A stretch of DNA of 64,000 nt from Lachnospiraceae bacterium OF09-6 (GCA_003435055.1 QUMM01000001.1:248001-312000); one strand, 5' to 3'. Positions 29,886-39,178 are shown, counted from the first letter of the stretch. Notes: generated from the letters alone by a model not told the origin. Translations and numbers: made by a program.

Positions 29886-30489
29886 ACAACCTCATTTCGT
29901 ATATATATCGAAAAATTCGATCTGGATATTGTCCTATATAAAGATCTACTTCTTTCTTAGAAATTTGCTCTTCAACAATATACTTATGGATACAGTTGTA
30001 TACAATCTCATTATCCTCGTCTGTATACTGTTCTACATCTTTCAAAAAATCTAAAAGTTGCAATACCCGATAATTTTCTTTTGTTACTGTAATTTTCGCT
30101 TTACGGAGAAGGATTCTTCTTCCCTGTAAATCCACTTCCCGCACTCTGGCACTGGCATTATTTGATACAATTTCCACCATATATGGTACCTGAGTGGTAA
30201 CACCAAGCTGATTAGCAAAAGTATATCCCGAATAATACCCATCTACCCTCCCATTTCGTGAAATATATTTATATTTTGCAACTGTATCTGCTCCGAGCGG
30301 AACTCCACCTCTTAAGCGGCTTTCTTTAGGCAAATAGTAAATACCTGTATCAAATCTTCTGATTTTTCCCAAATCACATAATACTTTAAACATCTGTCTA
30401 AGGTTTACATCTGAAACTGGAAGCCTGATATCTGAAACAAAAATAGGTTCATTTTGCATATAAGTCGCTCTCAGATATTCATATAACAT
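29869..30489 (-). CDS. DUF6088 / AbiEi-type antitoxin
   Basis: A 206-aa protein with an N-terminal winged-helix-like region (VSDIRLPVSDVNLRQMFKVLCDLGKIRRFDTGIYYLP) and the SGYTFANQLGVTTQVP block typical of the type IV AbiEi-like antitoxin family. Such proteins repress their own operon and neutralise the partner nucleotidyltransferase. ATG at 30489 has GGGGG 5 bases upstream; the longer frame lacks a site. The gene looks intact although the toxin gene after it is broken. Its AT-rich makeup differs from the housekeeping genes nearby, in keeping with transfer. Confidence 0.75.
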   Translation of the reverse strand: MLYEYLRATYMQNEPIFVSDIRLPVSDVNLRQMFKVLCDLGKIRRFDTGIYYLPKESRLRGGVPLGADTVAKYKYISRNGRVDGYYSGYTFANQLGVTTQVPYMVEIVSNNASARVREVDLQGRRILLRKAKITVTKENYRVLQLLDFLKDVEQYTDEDNEIVYNCIHKYIVEEQISKKEVDLYIGQYPDRIFRYIYEMRLYDVFA

Positions 30490-30562
30490 AGTCTTCCCCC
30501 TTTCAATCCTATCATTTTTTCTATTATAACGTACTTTAACTATTATTGTCAATTTACGTTAT

Positions 30563-30919
30563 TTAAATCAGGGATTTTGCTTTAGCTATCCATCTTTTTC
30601 TATATCCATTAGAAAAGCAGATAGCCACATAACCAGCTATCTGCTTTTCTTTATTTTTATACACTGCTTTGGAATTGATTCCTTTTGATTTCAGTAGTTT
30701 CTTGTATGCTTTCATCTGATTACCCGATACCTTAACAATTGTCTTTTTATAAGTTCCGGCAAATGCTTTGGTGCCAATTGTCTTACTTGACAATTTATCT
30801 GTTTTGATGGTAATTGTCTTGAGTTTCTTACAATTATAAAATGTCTGTTTTCCAATACTTTCTACCGTTCTTGGAATGATAATACTTTTCAGACTTCCAC
30901 AGCTGGCAAACTTACGCAC
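30563..30919 (-). pseudogene. C-terminal fragment of a leucine-rich-repeat (BspA-like) surface protein
   Basis: Two to three LRR_5 repeats remain (LKSIIIPRTVESIGKQTFYNC, LKTITIKT), followed by an ITIKTDKLSSKTIGTKAFAGTYKKTIVKV cap with a SKGINSKAVYK motif and a short tail. The frame has no proper start and the repeat pattern breaks off near 30908-30921, where the sequence switches to the XRE fragment on the other strand. Confidence 0.7.
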
Positions 30920-30921
30920 TC

Positions 30922-31152
30922 CGTATCCGCCAACTATGCAAAAATTGCGGCATTACCATTAATAAGCTTGCAACTTTGGCAGGATTAAAACAATCTACCA
31001 TCGACAATATTCTTTGCGGTGCAAGCAAGAATCCAAAAGTACGTACCCTTCACAAAATCGCTAATGTTTTTGGGATGACATTAAGTGAATTTCTGGATTT
31101 TCCTGAGCTAAATGATTATTCGATTGATGATGAAAAAGATGAAGAATTGTAA
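30922..31152 (+). pseudogene. N-terminally truncated XRE-type helix-turn-helix regulator
   Basis: The plus strand reads RIRQLCKNCGITINKLATLA followed by GLKQSTIDNILCG, a Cro/CI helix-turn-helix, and then VRTLHKIANVFGMTLSEFLDF and an acidic tail to TAA at 31150-31152 (76 residues). No ATG, GTG or TTG with a ribosome site lies upstream; only the first 10 or so residues appear lost. It joins the LRR fragment at about 30909-30921. Confidence 0.75.
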
Positions 31153-31196
31153 TAAATATTTTTTCTGAATTATCCCCAAAAACCAAATAAGATATT

Positions 31197-31249
31197 CTAA
31201 AAAAACAGCCGCCCTGGTTCTTTTACCGAAACCCGGACGACTGTTTTTC
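31197..31249 (-). terminator. Terminator of the cation-exporter operon
   Basis: CAGTCGTCC pairs with GGGCGGCTG (two G-U pairs), extended by GGTT/AACC, and is followed on the minus strand by seven T. Confidence 0.8.
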
Positions 31250-31291
31250 ATCTTTATTATTGGTAAGCTCTTCCTGCATCCGGACGCTGCT

Positions 31292-31969
31292 CTACGCAGC
31301 TTTTTTCTTCCGGTACAGGCTAAGACAGACGATTGCAAAAATCACTGCTGCTGCCACAGTAGTTCCTATCACCCATACATTTCCGGCACCCAGCAGCATT
31401 TCCAGTCCTTCTCGTAATGTCAGGATTCCAAATACAAAGAAGATACAGAATGCCACGCTATTTAATACACCCTCCGGCATTTTGTTTTTCAGCAGATACC
31501 CTACCAGCATACCAATGATATCTGCTGCAAAAAGTCCAATGGAACAGGCCAGCCATACAATCAATGCTGCTTCCATTCCTTCATTGGCTCCAAAGGTAAT
31601 CGCTGTCAGCTGTGTCTTATCTCCCAGCTCTGCCACGAAGAAAGTGGAACAGACAGATACTGCTGCAATTTTGCCTTTTCCGCCGTCTTTTACCTCTTCT
31701 TCTTCGTCATCCTCACCTTTTAAAGTCGTCGCTGCAAAAAACAAAAATGCTCCAGCTGCAATCAGCCGGATCAGCCAGGTCGGGATCACTTCACTGACCA
31801 GACCTCCGGCCAGTACTGCCAGACCATTCAGAATCAGTATGGCTACACCGGTTCCCAGCAGGATATCTTTCATTTTATACTTAGAAGTCATGGCCACCAG
31901 CATCAGCTGTGTCTTATCTCCCATTTCCGCAATAAATTCTGTCAAAAGTACTTTCCAAAACAATAACAT
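31292..31969 (-). CDS. TMEM165/GDT1 family cation exporter (probable Mn2+)
   Basis: A 225-aa membrane protein with six predicted helices in two homologous halves. Each half has the family motif: EFIAEMGDKTQLML near residue 11 and FFVAELGDKTQLTA near residue 112, with an acidic cytoplasmic loop (EDDEEEEVKDGG) between. Relatives (MneA/Mnx, GDT1) export Mn2+ or exchange Ca2+/Mn2+ for protons. It follows the YrbG-type antiporter by 16 bases, behind a yybP-ykoY riboswitch, which supports manganese efflux. Confidence 0.9.
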   Translation of the reverse strand: MLLFWKVLLTEFIAEMGDKTQLMLVAMTSKYKMKDILLGTGVAILILNGLAVLAGGLVSEVIPTWLIRLIAAGAFLFFAATTLKGEDDEEEEVKDGGKGKIAAVSVCSTFFVAELGDKTQLTAITFGANEGMEAALIVWLACSIGLFAADIIGMLVGYLLKNKMPEGVLNSVAFCIFFVFGILTLREGLEMLLGAGNVWVIGTTVAAAVIFAIVCLSLYRKKKAA

Positions 31970-31985
31970 AACCGTTGCCCCTCAT

Positions 31986-32981
31986 TTATCTTAAGATAAT
32001 ATAAACTGCATACACCAGATACAGTCCAGCCATGGCAATCCCTTCTTTTCGTGTGATCTTTCTTTTTGTTGCAGCAAATGCCCACACCAAAATCGAAAAT
32101 CCCACCAGGATCATGATATCGACCAGATTCTCAGTTAAAATACTGATCGGATTGATAGCAGAAGCGATTCCAAGCACCATCAAAATATTAAAAATATTGG
32201 ATCCAACCGCATTTCCTACCGCCATATCTACTTCATCTTTTCTGGCCGCTACAATGGATGTTACCAGTTCCGGGAGCGATGTTCCAATCGATACAATGGT
32301 CAGCCCTACCAGCGTCTGGCTCATTCCCAGTTCTATGGCAATTCGGCTGGCGGTATCTACCGTAAGATCACCGCCTGCTGCAATGGCGATAGCTCCGCCT
32401 GCAATAAAAAGAATACTTTTCGGATAAGACAATACTTTTAATTCTTCTTCGCCTTCAATGGCGACTTCTTTGCCTTCTGCTCTTGCTTTTCGTGCGCTTC
32501 GGATCATCATGACGATATAGCAGGCAAACAGTGTCAGGAAAATCACACCGTCCAGATGTCCCAGAATATAAGGACCTTTATCTCCTATAGCCAGTACTCC
32601 CAGGCCTGCCAGCAGCAGTGCGCAAATCACGGATAACGGAATATCCCGTACAACGGTATCCCGCTGTACTGCAATGGGAGTAAGGATCGAACAAACTCCT
32701 ATTACAAACATCAGGTTGAAAATATTCGATCCAACAACATTGCTGATAGCTAACGCATTATTATTCACCATGGATGCAGTGACACTGACAGCAGTCTCCG
32801 GAAGGGATGTTCCCATAGCTACAATCGTCAATCCGATAATGATGGATGGCACTTTCAGCCTTTTGGCAATACTGGAGCTCCCTTCTACAAAGCAGTCTGC
32901 CCCCTTGATCAGAAGGAAAAATCCCACAACCAAAAGTAATACTACCACTGGGAGCGCTGCTCCCTGAATAAATTCCTGCAT
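31986..32981 (-). CDS. CaCA-type cation/Na+ antiporter (YrbG family)
   Basis: A 331-aa protein with ten predicted helices in two inverted repeats. The alpha-1 motif is VAMGTSLPETAVSV and the alpha-2 motif is VSIGTSLPELVTSI; GSNIFNLMFV and GSNIFNILMV follow them. The substrate is annotated as Ca2+ in the family, but control by a Mn2+ riboswitch argues for Mn2+ here. ATG at 32981 has AGGAGG 7 bases upstream and excludes the leader-encoded extension to 33056, which reads through the riboswitch terminator. Confidence 0.9.
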   Translation of the reverse strand: MQEFIQGAALPVVVLLLVVGFFLLIKGADCFVEGSSSIAKRLKVPSIIIGLTIVAMGTSLPETAVSVTASMVNNNALAISNVVGSNIFNLMFVIGVCSILTPIAVQRDTVVRDIPLSVICALLLAGLGVLAIGDKGPYILGHLDGVIFLTLFACYIVMMIRSARKARAEGKEVAIEGEEELKVLSYPKSILFIAGGAIAIAAGGDLTVDTASRIAIELGMSQTLVGLTIVSIGTSLPELVTSIVAARKDEVDMAVGNAVGSNIFNILMVLGIASAINPISILTENLVDIMILVGFSILVWAFAATKRKITRKEGIAMAGLYLVYAVYIILR

Positions 32982-33043
32982 ATAATTCCTCCTTTTCTTT
33001 GCAAATACAGTTTCCGCAAAACTTTTCTTTTCATTCATGCAAT

Positions 33044-33168
33044 AAAAAAGACCCACGCATGCCTTATCATTAAAGCATACATGAGTCTCATTCTTTAAGA
33101 TTTGCCAGGTCTGCTGACCGGGTCTGTTGACAAATCACGCTTTCACGCGAACTACTCCCTCACGGAAT
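33044..33168 (-). promoter_or_regulatory. yybP-ykoY (manganese) riboswitch with terminator
   Basis: On the minus strand the conserved pieces appear in order: GGGAGTAG (about 33153-33160), GATTTGTCAACA pairing with CTGGCAAATC (about 33106-33138), and AATGAGACTCAT (about 33081-33092). The closing GAGAC segment also starts a strong hairpin, GACTCATG...GTGGGTC, followed by six T (33044-33086). The 3' strand of the aptamer and the terminator therefore compete, so Mn2+ binding would allow readthrough into the two exporter genes. Confidence 0.88.
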
Positions 33169-33238
33169 CTGTTTCACTTTTATTCTTATTGTATTTCTTT
33201 TTGCATTGTTCTTATGATAACAAACCATCTGGCAAAAG

Positions 33239-34783
33239 TCAACGCTCACTTTTCACAAAATACTCTTCATACCATACCAAGAAGGTGTAGATAGTCCAAA
33301 CCTTTCTCCAGTTATCTGAATTGCCTCCTACATATTCGTCAAAGATCTTCTGAATCTCTTCCATATTGAAGAATTTAGCAGCCATTTCACTGTGGAACTT
33401 CGCCTGTACATCCTGATTGTAACGTTCGTCTGCCATCCAGATACGGATCGGTACAATGAATCCCAGCTTTTTACGAAAAGCGATCTCTTCTGGCAGAACT
33501 TTGGCTGCTGCGGTACGGAACGCCACTTTATTCTGCTCCCCGTTCACTTTATAGCAGGATGGCATTCTGGATGCAATATCAAAGACACGGCGGTCTGTCA
33601 ATGGCATACGAATCTCCAGACCTGCTGCCGTACTCATCTTATCTACATTCAGGTAAATATCTCCTTCCAGCCAGATCTGAATATCAATATCAGACATCTT
33701 CGCCAGTGGATCCAGTCCCTCGATTTCTTCATAAATATCTTTTACCAGGTTAATTGGCAGTACATCTTCATTATAATGTTTCAGAATTCGCTTTTTCTCG
33801 TCTTCTTTCATGATATTTGTATTGCCTACATAGAAGGTCTTCAGGTTGTCACCATAACGTGTGGCATTGCGATACATATTATATCCGCCAAAAAATTCAT
33901 CTGAGCCTTCTCCAGAATAACAAATCTTTGTATGTTTTGCCGTCTCTTTGCAGGCTATCGCAAAGGCAATCGCTGAAGCATCTGCCAGTGGCTGCTCCAT
34001 CTCATACATAACATATGGCACGATATCAAAATACATTTCCGGTGTAATCAGACATCTGCTGTTCTCTCTGTGTAAAAGATCTGCAGTCTGTTTTGCCAGT
34101 CCGGATTCATCAAAGCGTTCTTCTTCATACCCACAGGAATCTGTCATTTTCACATCAGATACCGCCACTACATAAGATGAATCCACACCACCAGACAGGA
34201 ATGCTTCTGCACTCTCATCCCTGGCCAGTACTTCCGGCATCACATTCTGAACAGTGGTATGAATCTCATTCGCCCAATCCTCCAGCGTTTTACTCTCGTC
34301 CGGATGAAATTCCGGTGTCCAGTATCTGGTGATCGTCAGTGTTCCGTTTTTCCATACCAGGAAATGTCCCGGCATCAGTTTTTTCACGTCTTTGAAGAAA
34401 GTATCCTCTCCGCCCACATACGTCAGCGTCAGATAAATCTGGAGCATTTCTTCGTTCAATTCTTTCTCAAAGCCTGGCTGTTTCATAATATCCCGAATCA
34501 TAGTTCCATACAAAAGCTGTCCATCTTTTGTCATATAATAATAAAATGGCTTGGTTCCAAACTGGTCTCTTAAAGCAAACAGCTCCTCTTTTTCATCATC
34601 CCACAGTGCAAAAGCAAACATACCATACAGATGGTCTGCCATGTCATGTCCCCACGCTTCATACGCTTTGATCAATATCTCTTTTTCTCTTTTCTCTCTT
34701 GTAAGGGATGCATCAATCTGCAGTTCTGCGCACAGACTCTCCCAGTTTCTGATATGTCCTCTGTATTCTTTGATTGTTATCAT
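33239..34783 (-). CDS. Asparagine synthetase-like protein lacking the glutaminase nucleophile
   Basis: A 514-aa protein. The synthetase domain is complete: PP-loop AFLSGGVDSSYVVA near residue 200 and YSGEGSDEFFGGYNMY near 290, then VDKMSTAAGLEIRMPLTD. The amidotransferase part begins only at ILIKAYEAWGHDMADHLYGMFAFALWDD; the first 50 or so residues with Cys and the glutamine-binding RGPD loop are absent, replaced by MITIKEYRGHIRNWE. An in-frame TGA just upstream of ATG excludes extension. It may use free ammonia, or amidate or adenylate another substrate. It starts 28 bases after the DUF4317 stop. Confidence 0.85.
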   Translation of the reverse strand: MITIKEYRGHIRNWESLCAELQIDASLTREKREKEILIKAYEAWGHDMADHLYGMFAFALWDDEKEELFALRDQFGTKPFYYYMTKDGQLLYGTMIRDIMKQPGFEKELNEEMLQIYLTLTYVGGEDTFFKDVKKLMPGHFLVWKNGTLTITRYWTPEFHPDESKTLEDWANEIHTTVQNVMPEVLARDESAEAFLSGGVDSSYVVAVSDVKMTDSCGYEEERFDESGLAKQTADLLHRENSRCLITPEMYFDIVPYVMYEMEQPLADASAIAFAIACKETAKHTKICYSGEGSDEFFGGYNMYRNATRYGDNLKTFYVGNTNIMKEDEKKRILKHYNEDVLPINLVKDIYEEIEGLDPLAKMSDIDIQIWLEGDIYLNVDKMSTAAGLEIRMPLTDRRVFDIASRMPSCYKVNGEQNKVAFRTAAAKVLPEEIAFRKKLGFIVPIRIWMADERYNQDVQAKFHSEMAAKFFNMEEIQKIFDEYVGGNSDNWRKVWTIYTFLVWYEEYFVKSER

Positions 34784-34811
34784 AAATGTTCACACTCCTT
34801 TTATCCTTGGT

Positions 34812-35930
34812 TTACCTGATCAAAATTCCATTCACTTCTACTTCATCATTCAGTTCAATGACCAGGCATTTCTTTCCATCAATCTCTCTGGTTTCCACCA
34901 GATCTGTCCGTTCCGGATTCACCTGAATTACAATATCCGGTGTCTTAATTTCAAACTTTCGTCTGTTCACCACATTGGTTGCCATAAACGATGCATTTTC
35001 TCCAGCCGTCTCCTCATAGTGACTGTCAAATTCCTCCAGCTTTTCATTGGTTACTTCGCTCTGCTCCAGAAGACGCTTCACATCATTCTTTTCCAGCTTC
35101 AGAGGCTCTGGTTCTTCTTTCTGTTCTTCCAGCATCTCATTTAAATTGTCATAGATTGTTCTGACCATCTCATAACTGCAGTCATCCCCAAGTGTCTGTT
35201 CCACCAGCTCCTGAAAAGTCTCTTTCTGGTCTCCTGCTGTCATCGGCAGAACACATCCAAGCACTGCGTCCACAAAATCACTTGCAGGCTGTTCTGCTTT
35301 TTGATTGTAATATAACAGACTATGTATATCTGCACTGCGGTCATGAAAGGCCGGGAACAAAAATCCCAGCATTGGCATATCCACCACCCAGTCCTGAATA
35401 TTGTTTTCAAAGCAATGGTCTTCTGCATTGTAAGACAGACATGGCTTCGACAGATTCACCGGGCAGATACAACAAATAATATGTTCATAGATCTCATCGG
35501 ATGCATCAAACATCTCCAGATTATCTGAAGATTTTCCAGGGATATCATAGACACCATAGATCAGCAGAATCAGATAATTTCCCACATAATAATAAGAGTC
35601 TATGATTTTATCATAGAATTCTTCCAGTATTCCGTCATCTTTCAGTTCTGTCGCTTTCAGCTTCATAAGCAGTTCCTGGGTTCCGCCTTCCATCTCTGTA
35701 TCCAGCGGGAATTCCATAGTCAGTAGATTCTTTCCGATGGTTCCGGACATTGCCTTACGGAAAATATTCAGATATTTAAAAAACTCTTCATCCGGAAGTG
35801 ACAGAAACGCCTGACGGAATTCTGCCTGCTTCTTTTTTTCTCCATCTACGTAACAGCCACAGATTTTGGTGGCAGGGCATTTTTCCTGCGTATATTGCTT
35901 TTTGATCTCTGCAATTTCTTTTTTGTTCAT
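34812..35930 (-). CDS. DUF4317 family protein
   Basis: A 372-aa soluble protein of a family widespread in Lachnospiraceae and Ruminococcaceae; function unknown. It opens MNKKEIAEIKKQYTQEKC, a helical start, followed by the ICGCYVDGEKKK block with paired Cys, and ends in a basic NRRKFEIKTPDIVIQVNPER stretch. A nuclease or phage-related role has not been shown. It is transcribed ahead of the asparagine synthetase-like gene (28-base gap), so the two may work together. The ribosome site before ATG 35930 is weak (GGA). Confidence 0.75.
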   Translation of the reverse strand: MNKKEIAEIKKQYTQEKCPATKICGCYVDGEKKKQAEFRQAFLSLPDEEFFKYLNIFRKAMSGTIGKNLLTMEFPLDTEMEGGTQELLMKLKATELKDDGILEEFYDKIIDSYYYVGNYLILLIYGVYDIPGKSSDNLEMFDASDEIYEHIICCICPVNLSKPCLSYNAEDHCFENNIQDWVVDMPMLGFLFPAFHDRSADIHSLLYYNQKAEQPASDFVDAVLGCVLPMTAGDQKETFQELVEQTLGDDCSYEMVRTIYDNLNEMLEEQKEEPEPLKLEKNDVKRLLEQSEVTNEKLEEFDSHYEETAGENASFMATNVVNRRKFEIKTPDIVIQVNPERTDLVETREIDGKKCLVIELNDEVEVNGILIR

Positions 35931-36080
35931 TCCAATTGTGGGACTTTTGCCCCACCCCTCCGTTTCATTCGTTTATTTCGACTTTCATTATAGTTGTTTT
36001 TCCATCGTTCAGCAACTATAATCATCCTATAACCTGACATTTGATATTCACGAATTTCAGGATGATTACGGAGGCTGAAC

Positions 36081-36698
36081 ATGAAAACTGATTATTTATT
36101 TCTTGGTGACAGTATCACTGATTCTAACCACCTCTGGATGCCGGAAACAGGCAGCCTGGGAGATGGCTATGTAGCTATGCTGGCCAAACAGCTTGGTCCA
36201 GATGCACAGATTGTAAACAAAGGGATCGACGGTTTCACAGTTGCCGCTCTTCTGGAACGGTTAAACCGCGGATTTCTGAAGGGACATCCTGATGTTATCT
36301 CCCTGATGATTGGTATCAACGATATCGGCGTAGCGCTAAACACCAATGTCACTCTGAATGATCTGCGCTTTGCCGAACATTACCGGGAAGTTCTGATGCG
36401 ACTCCATGACTCTGGCGCCGCTGTGTTGTGTTCCGGTCCTTTTATTTTTTCACATCCGCAAAAATACCAGCTGTGGATCCCTTATGTGCTGGAACTGGAA
36501 CAGATCATGGGCGAGATCTGTGCTTCTCTTTCCCTGCCATTTGTTCCACTGCACGCTTATATGACTTCTCTGGTTCAAAATGAAGATTATGATGCCGTCA
36601 CCATAGACGGTATTCATCCAACCACCTATGGTCATGAAAAACTGGCTGATTATCTGCTCCCGCATCTTCTGGATCTGGCTCGTACTCACTCCGTCTGA
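36081..36698 (+). CDS. SGNH/GDSL-type esterase, cytoplasmic
   Basis: A 205-aa hydrolase without signal peptide. LFLGDSITDS (block I Ser), NKGIDGFTV (block II Gly), MIGINDIG (block III Asn) and IDGIHPTTYGHEKLAD (block V Asp-His) are all present, so it should be active on an ester; the substrate is unknown. ATG at 36081 follows GGAGG. It is a single plus-strand gene between minus-strand operons. Confidence 0.88.
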   Translation: MKTDYLFLGDSITDSNHLWMPETGSLGDGYVAMLAKQLGPDAQIVNKGIDGFTVAALLERLNRGFLKGHPDVISLMIGINDIGVALNTNVTLNDLRFAEHYREVLMRLHDSGAAVLCSGPFIFSHPQKYQLWIPYVLELEQIMGEICASLSLPFVPLHAYMTSLVQNEDYDAVTIDGIHPTTYGHEKLADYLLPHLLDLARTHSV

Positions 36699-36704
36699 TC
36701 CTGT

Positions 36705-37391
36705 TTATTCTATAACTACCGGCAGCGGCTGATCAATTCGGATACTGTTTTCTGTCATCTGACAGTCATAAGCCAGCAGATGCACACCGGCATCTGCTGC
36801 TTTTCTGAGTGCATATCCAAACTCCGGATGTGTATTCCAGTTAGGCTCCACATAACGGATTTGCTTCATCTGTACCACAAAAAACAGATATGCCTCGTAA
36901 TCATCCGCCCGGCAGGCAGCCAGTTCTTCTACATGCTTCACACCTCGCAGTGTCGGCGCATCTGGAAATTTTGCTATCCCATTCTCTTCCAGTGTTACAC
37001 CTTTCACTTCTATGAATGCTTTTTTTCCATCTCCGTATTCTACATACAGATCAAATCTGGACTTTCCACAGGTCACTTCCCGCTTTACTTTTGTCAGATT
37101 CCGGAAATAGCCACTTTCTTTTACCCATTCTTCCACTACTGTATTGGTCACCTGTGAATCCACATTGATCAACTGCCCCTTTTTATATACTGCAATCAGA
37201 TCGTATCTTGTCTTACGATTTGGATTGCCACTTTCCTGAAGAACCGCTTTTACTCCGGATAGAAACAATTCCCGACACCTTCCTGTATTTTTTACATGAC
37301 ACAGGACTACTTCCCCATCCAGCTCGATCTCGGCAATAAAACGATTCTTTCTGGAACGAAATATTCCGGTTGTCACATTCTCATAATGCAT
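36705..37391 (-). CDS. sfsA: SfsA family protein (sugar fermentation stimulation / nuclease fold)
   Basis: 228 aa, normal length. An N-terminal OB-fold (RKNRFIAEIELDGEVVLCHVKNTGRC) is followed by a PD-(D/E)XK nuclease-like core: RFDLYVEYGDGKKAFIEVKGVTLEENG carries the metal-binding Asp, Glu and Lys. C-terminal HVEELAACRADDYEAYLFFVVQM is also conserved. Its role in sugar regulation in E. coli is old; a nuclease role is inferred from the fold. ATG at 37391 has AAAGGAG upstream; the longer frame to 37475 runs into the rny terminator. Confidence 0.9.
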   Translation of the reverse strand: MHYENVTTGIFRSRKNRFIAEIELDGEVVLCHVKNTGRCRELFLSGVKAVLQESGNPNRKTRYDLIAVYKKGQLINVDSQVTNTVVEEWVKESGYFRNLTKVKREVTCGKSRFDLYVEYGDGKKAFIEVKGVTLEENGIAKFPDAPTLRGVKHVEELAACRADDYEAYLFFVVQMKQIRYVEPNWNTHPEFGYALRKAADAGVHLLAYDCQMTENSIRIDQPLPVVIE

Positions 37392-37437
37392 GCTTTCCAT
37401 CTCCTTTTGGTGAGTGCATCTATACATGATTTCTGCA

Positions 37438-37486
37438 AAAAAGAAAACCGGTGTTTCACATTTACTGATCAACACCGGTCTTTTTT
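37438..37486 (-). terminator. Terminator of rny (bidirectional)
   Basis: A 9-bp stem ACCGGTGTT/AACACCGGT (37447-37455, 37471-37479) has T-runs on both strands, immediately after the rny stop. Confidence 0.85.
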
Positions 37487-39035
37487 ATTTTGCGTAATCC
37501 ACTGCACGTGACTCACGTATTACACTTACTTTAATCTGTCCAGGATATTCCATCTCAGCTTCTATCTGCTTGGAAATATCTCTTGCCATCAATACCATAT
37601 CGGCATCGCTGACTTTTTCAGGAACAACCATAATTCGAATCTCTCTACCTGCCTGAATAGCAAATGATTTATCAACACCCTTGAATGAGTTTGATATATC
37701 CTCTAACTGTTTTAATCTGTTGGTATATGTTTCCAGAGTCTCTCTTCTCGCACCAGGACGAGCTGCTGAAATGGTGTCGGCAGCCTGTACGATACATGCA
37801 ATCAGAGTTTCCGGTTCTACATCGCCATGATGTGATTCCACCGCATTGATAACGGTTGTAGATTCTTTGTATTTCTTACAGAGATCTGCACCAATCTGCA
37901 CATGAGATCCTTCAATTTCATGGTCAATGGACTTGCCAATATCATGTAATAAACCGGCACGTTTTGCCATACGGATATCCACACCGATTTCCCCTGCTAA
38001 AAGACCTGACAACTGTGCAACTTCGATAGAATGCTTCAATGCGTTCTGACCATAACTGGTACGGAACTTCATTCTACCAAGCAGACGGATCAGTTCAGGG
38101 TGAATTCCATGTACTCCTACCTCTAATGCTGCTGCTTCGCCTTCTTCGCGAATCATTGTCTCTACTTCTTTTTGCGCTTTTTCTACCATCTCTTCGATTC
38201 TTGCCGGATGAATACGTCCATCCACAATCAGCTTCTCAAGAGCAATTCTTGCTACTTCTCTTCTGATTGGATCGAAGCTGGATAAGATGACTGCTTCTGG
38301 TGTATCGTCAATAATCAGATCCACACCTGTCATCGTCTCCAGTGTACGGATGTTACGGCCTTCTCGACCAATGATACGTCCCTTCATCTCATCACTAGGG
38401 AGCTGTACCACAGAAATCGTAGCTTCTGCCACATGATCAGCAGCGCAACGCTGAATTGCAGTTGCCACATATTCCTTTGCCTTTTTGTTTGCGTCTTCTT
38501 TTGCTTTACTTTCCAGTTCTTTGTAGAGTCTGGCAGTATCGCTTTTCACTTCGTCTTCAACAGTTTTTAACAGATAGTCTTTTGCTTGTTCGGAGGTTAA
38601 ACCTGAGATTCTCTCCAGTTCCTGCACTTTTTTCTCATGAATTTCTTCAATCTCTACGCTTTTTATCTTTAATTCTTCTTCTCTGCTGGCCAGATTGCTT
38701 TCCCGTCTCTCCAGTGCATCGGACTTTTTCTCTATGGCTTCTTCTTTTGCCAGTACGCGTCTTTCATACTTCTGCAGCTCTGCTCTACGCTCTCTGGTCT
38801 CTTTATCGAGTTCATTCTTTCGATTCATCGACTCTTCTTTTGCTTCAAGCAGTGCCTCACGCTTTTTCGTCTCTGCAACTTTCAATGCGTCATCTATTAT
38901 GTCCCGGGCTTTTTCTTCCGCACTTCCTATCGTCTTCTCTGCTACGTTCTTACGATAAGCTGTTGCTGCCACCCAGCTAATAGCTGCTGCAATCAAGGCG
39001 ACCACAATACAGATAACAAACGTCATCGCATTCAC
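37485..39035 (-). CDS. rny: Ribonuclease Y
   Basis: Membrane-anchored endoribonuclease that starts mRNA decay in Gram-positives. 516 aa. A membrane segment ([22 protein letters not shown], about 5-26) leads into a long Glu/Lys/Arg coiled coil to about 190. The KH domain has [26 protein letters not shown], and the HD domain has [17 protein letters not shown], with metal-binding HD, plus the ESHHGDVEP block. ATG at 39035 has AGGAGGTGC upstream and its own promoter. It lies after recA-recX, as in other Bacillota. Confidence 0.97.
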   Translation of the reverse strand: MNAMTFVICIVVALIAAAISWVAATAYRKNVAEKTIGSAEEKARDIIDDALKVAETKKREALLEAKEESMNRKNELDKETRERRAELQKYERRVLAKEEAIEKKSDALERRESNLASREEELKIKSVEIEEIHEKKVQELERISGLTSEQAKDYLLKTVEDEVKSDTARLYKELESKAKEDANKKAKEYVATAIQRCAADHVAEATISVVQLPSDEMKGRIIGREGRNIRTLETMTGVDLIIDDTPEAVILSSFDPIRREVARIALEKLIVDGRIHPARIEEMVEKAQKEVETMIREEGEAAALEVGVHGIHPELIRLLGRMKFRTSYGQNALKHSIEVAQLSGLLAGEIGVDIRMAKRAGLLHDIGKSIDHEIEGSHVQIGADLCKKYKESTTVINAVESHHGDVEPETLIACIVQAADTISAARPGARRETLETYTNRLKQLEDISNSFKGVDKSFAIQAGREIRIMVVPEKVSDADMVLMARDISKQIEAEMEYPGQIKVSVIRESRAVDYAK

Positions 39036-39081
39036 AGGAGCACCTCCTTATTAAATTTTCATTGTACAATACAACACTTCT

Positions 39082-39110
39082 ATTCTATACTGGATTTATT
39101 GTTCTGTCAA
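39082..39110 (-). promoter_or_regulatory. Promoter of rny
   Basis: On the minus strand TTGACA (39105-39110) and TAGAAT (39082-39087) are 17 bases apart, downstream of the recX terminator. Confidence 0.75.
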
Positions 39111-39122
39111 GCAGATGAACAT

Positions 39123-39170
39123 AAAAGCCGGAATAAGTGATAAAAATTCTTGTCCCTCATTCCGGCTTTT
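39123..39170 (-). terminator. Terminator of recA-recX
   Basis: The 12-bp stem AAAAGCCGGAAT/ATTCCGGCTTTT encloses a 24-base loop and ends the recX transcript; A and T tracts allow function in both directions. Confidence 0.8.
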
Positions 39171-39178
39171 CATCATTT

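Noticed and set aside
33057..33075. Longer YrbG start (33056) reading MGLFYCMNEKK
   Set aside because: This extension comes from the riboswitch terminator region; ATG at 32981 has a perfect AGGAGG site.
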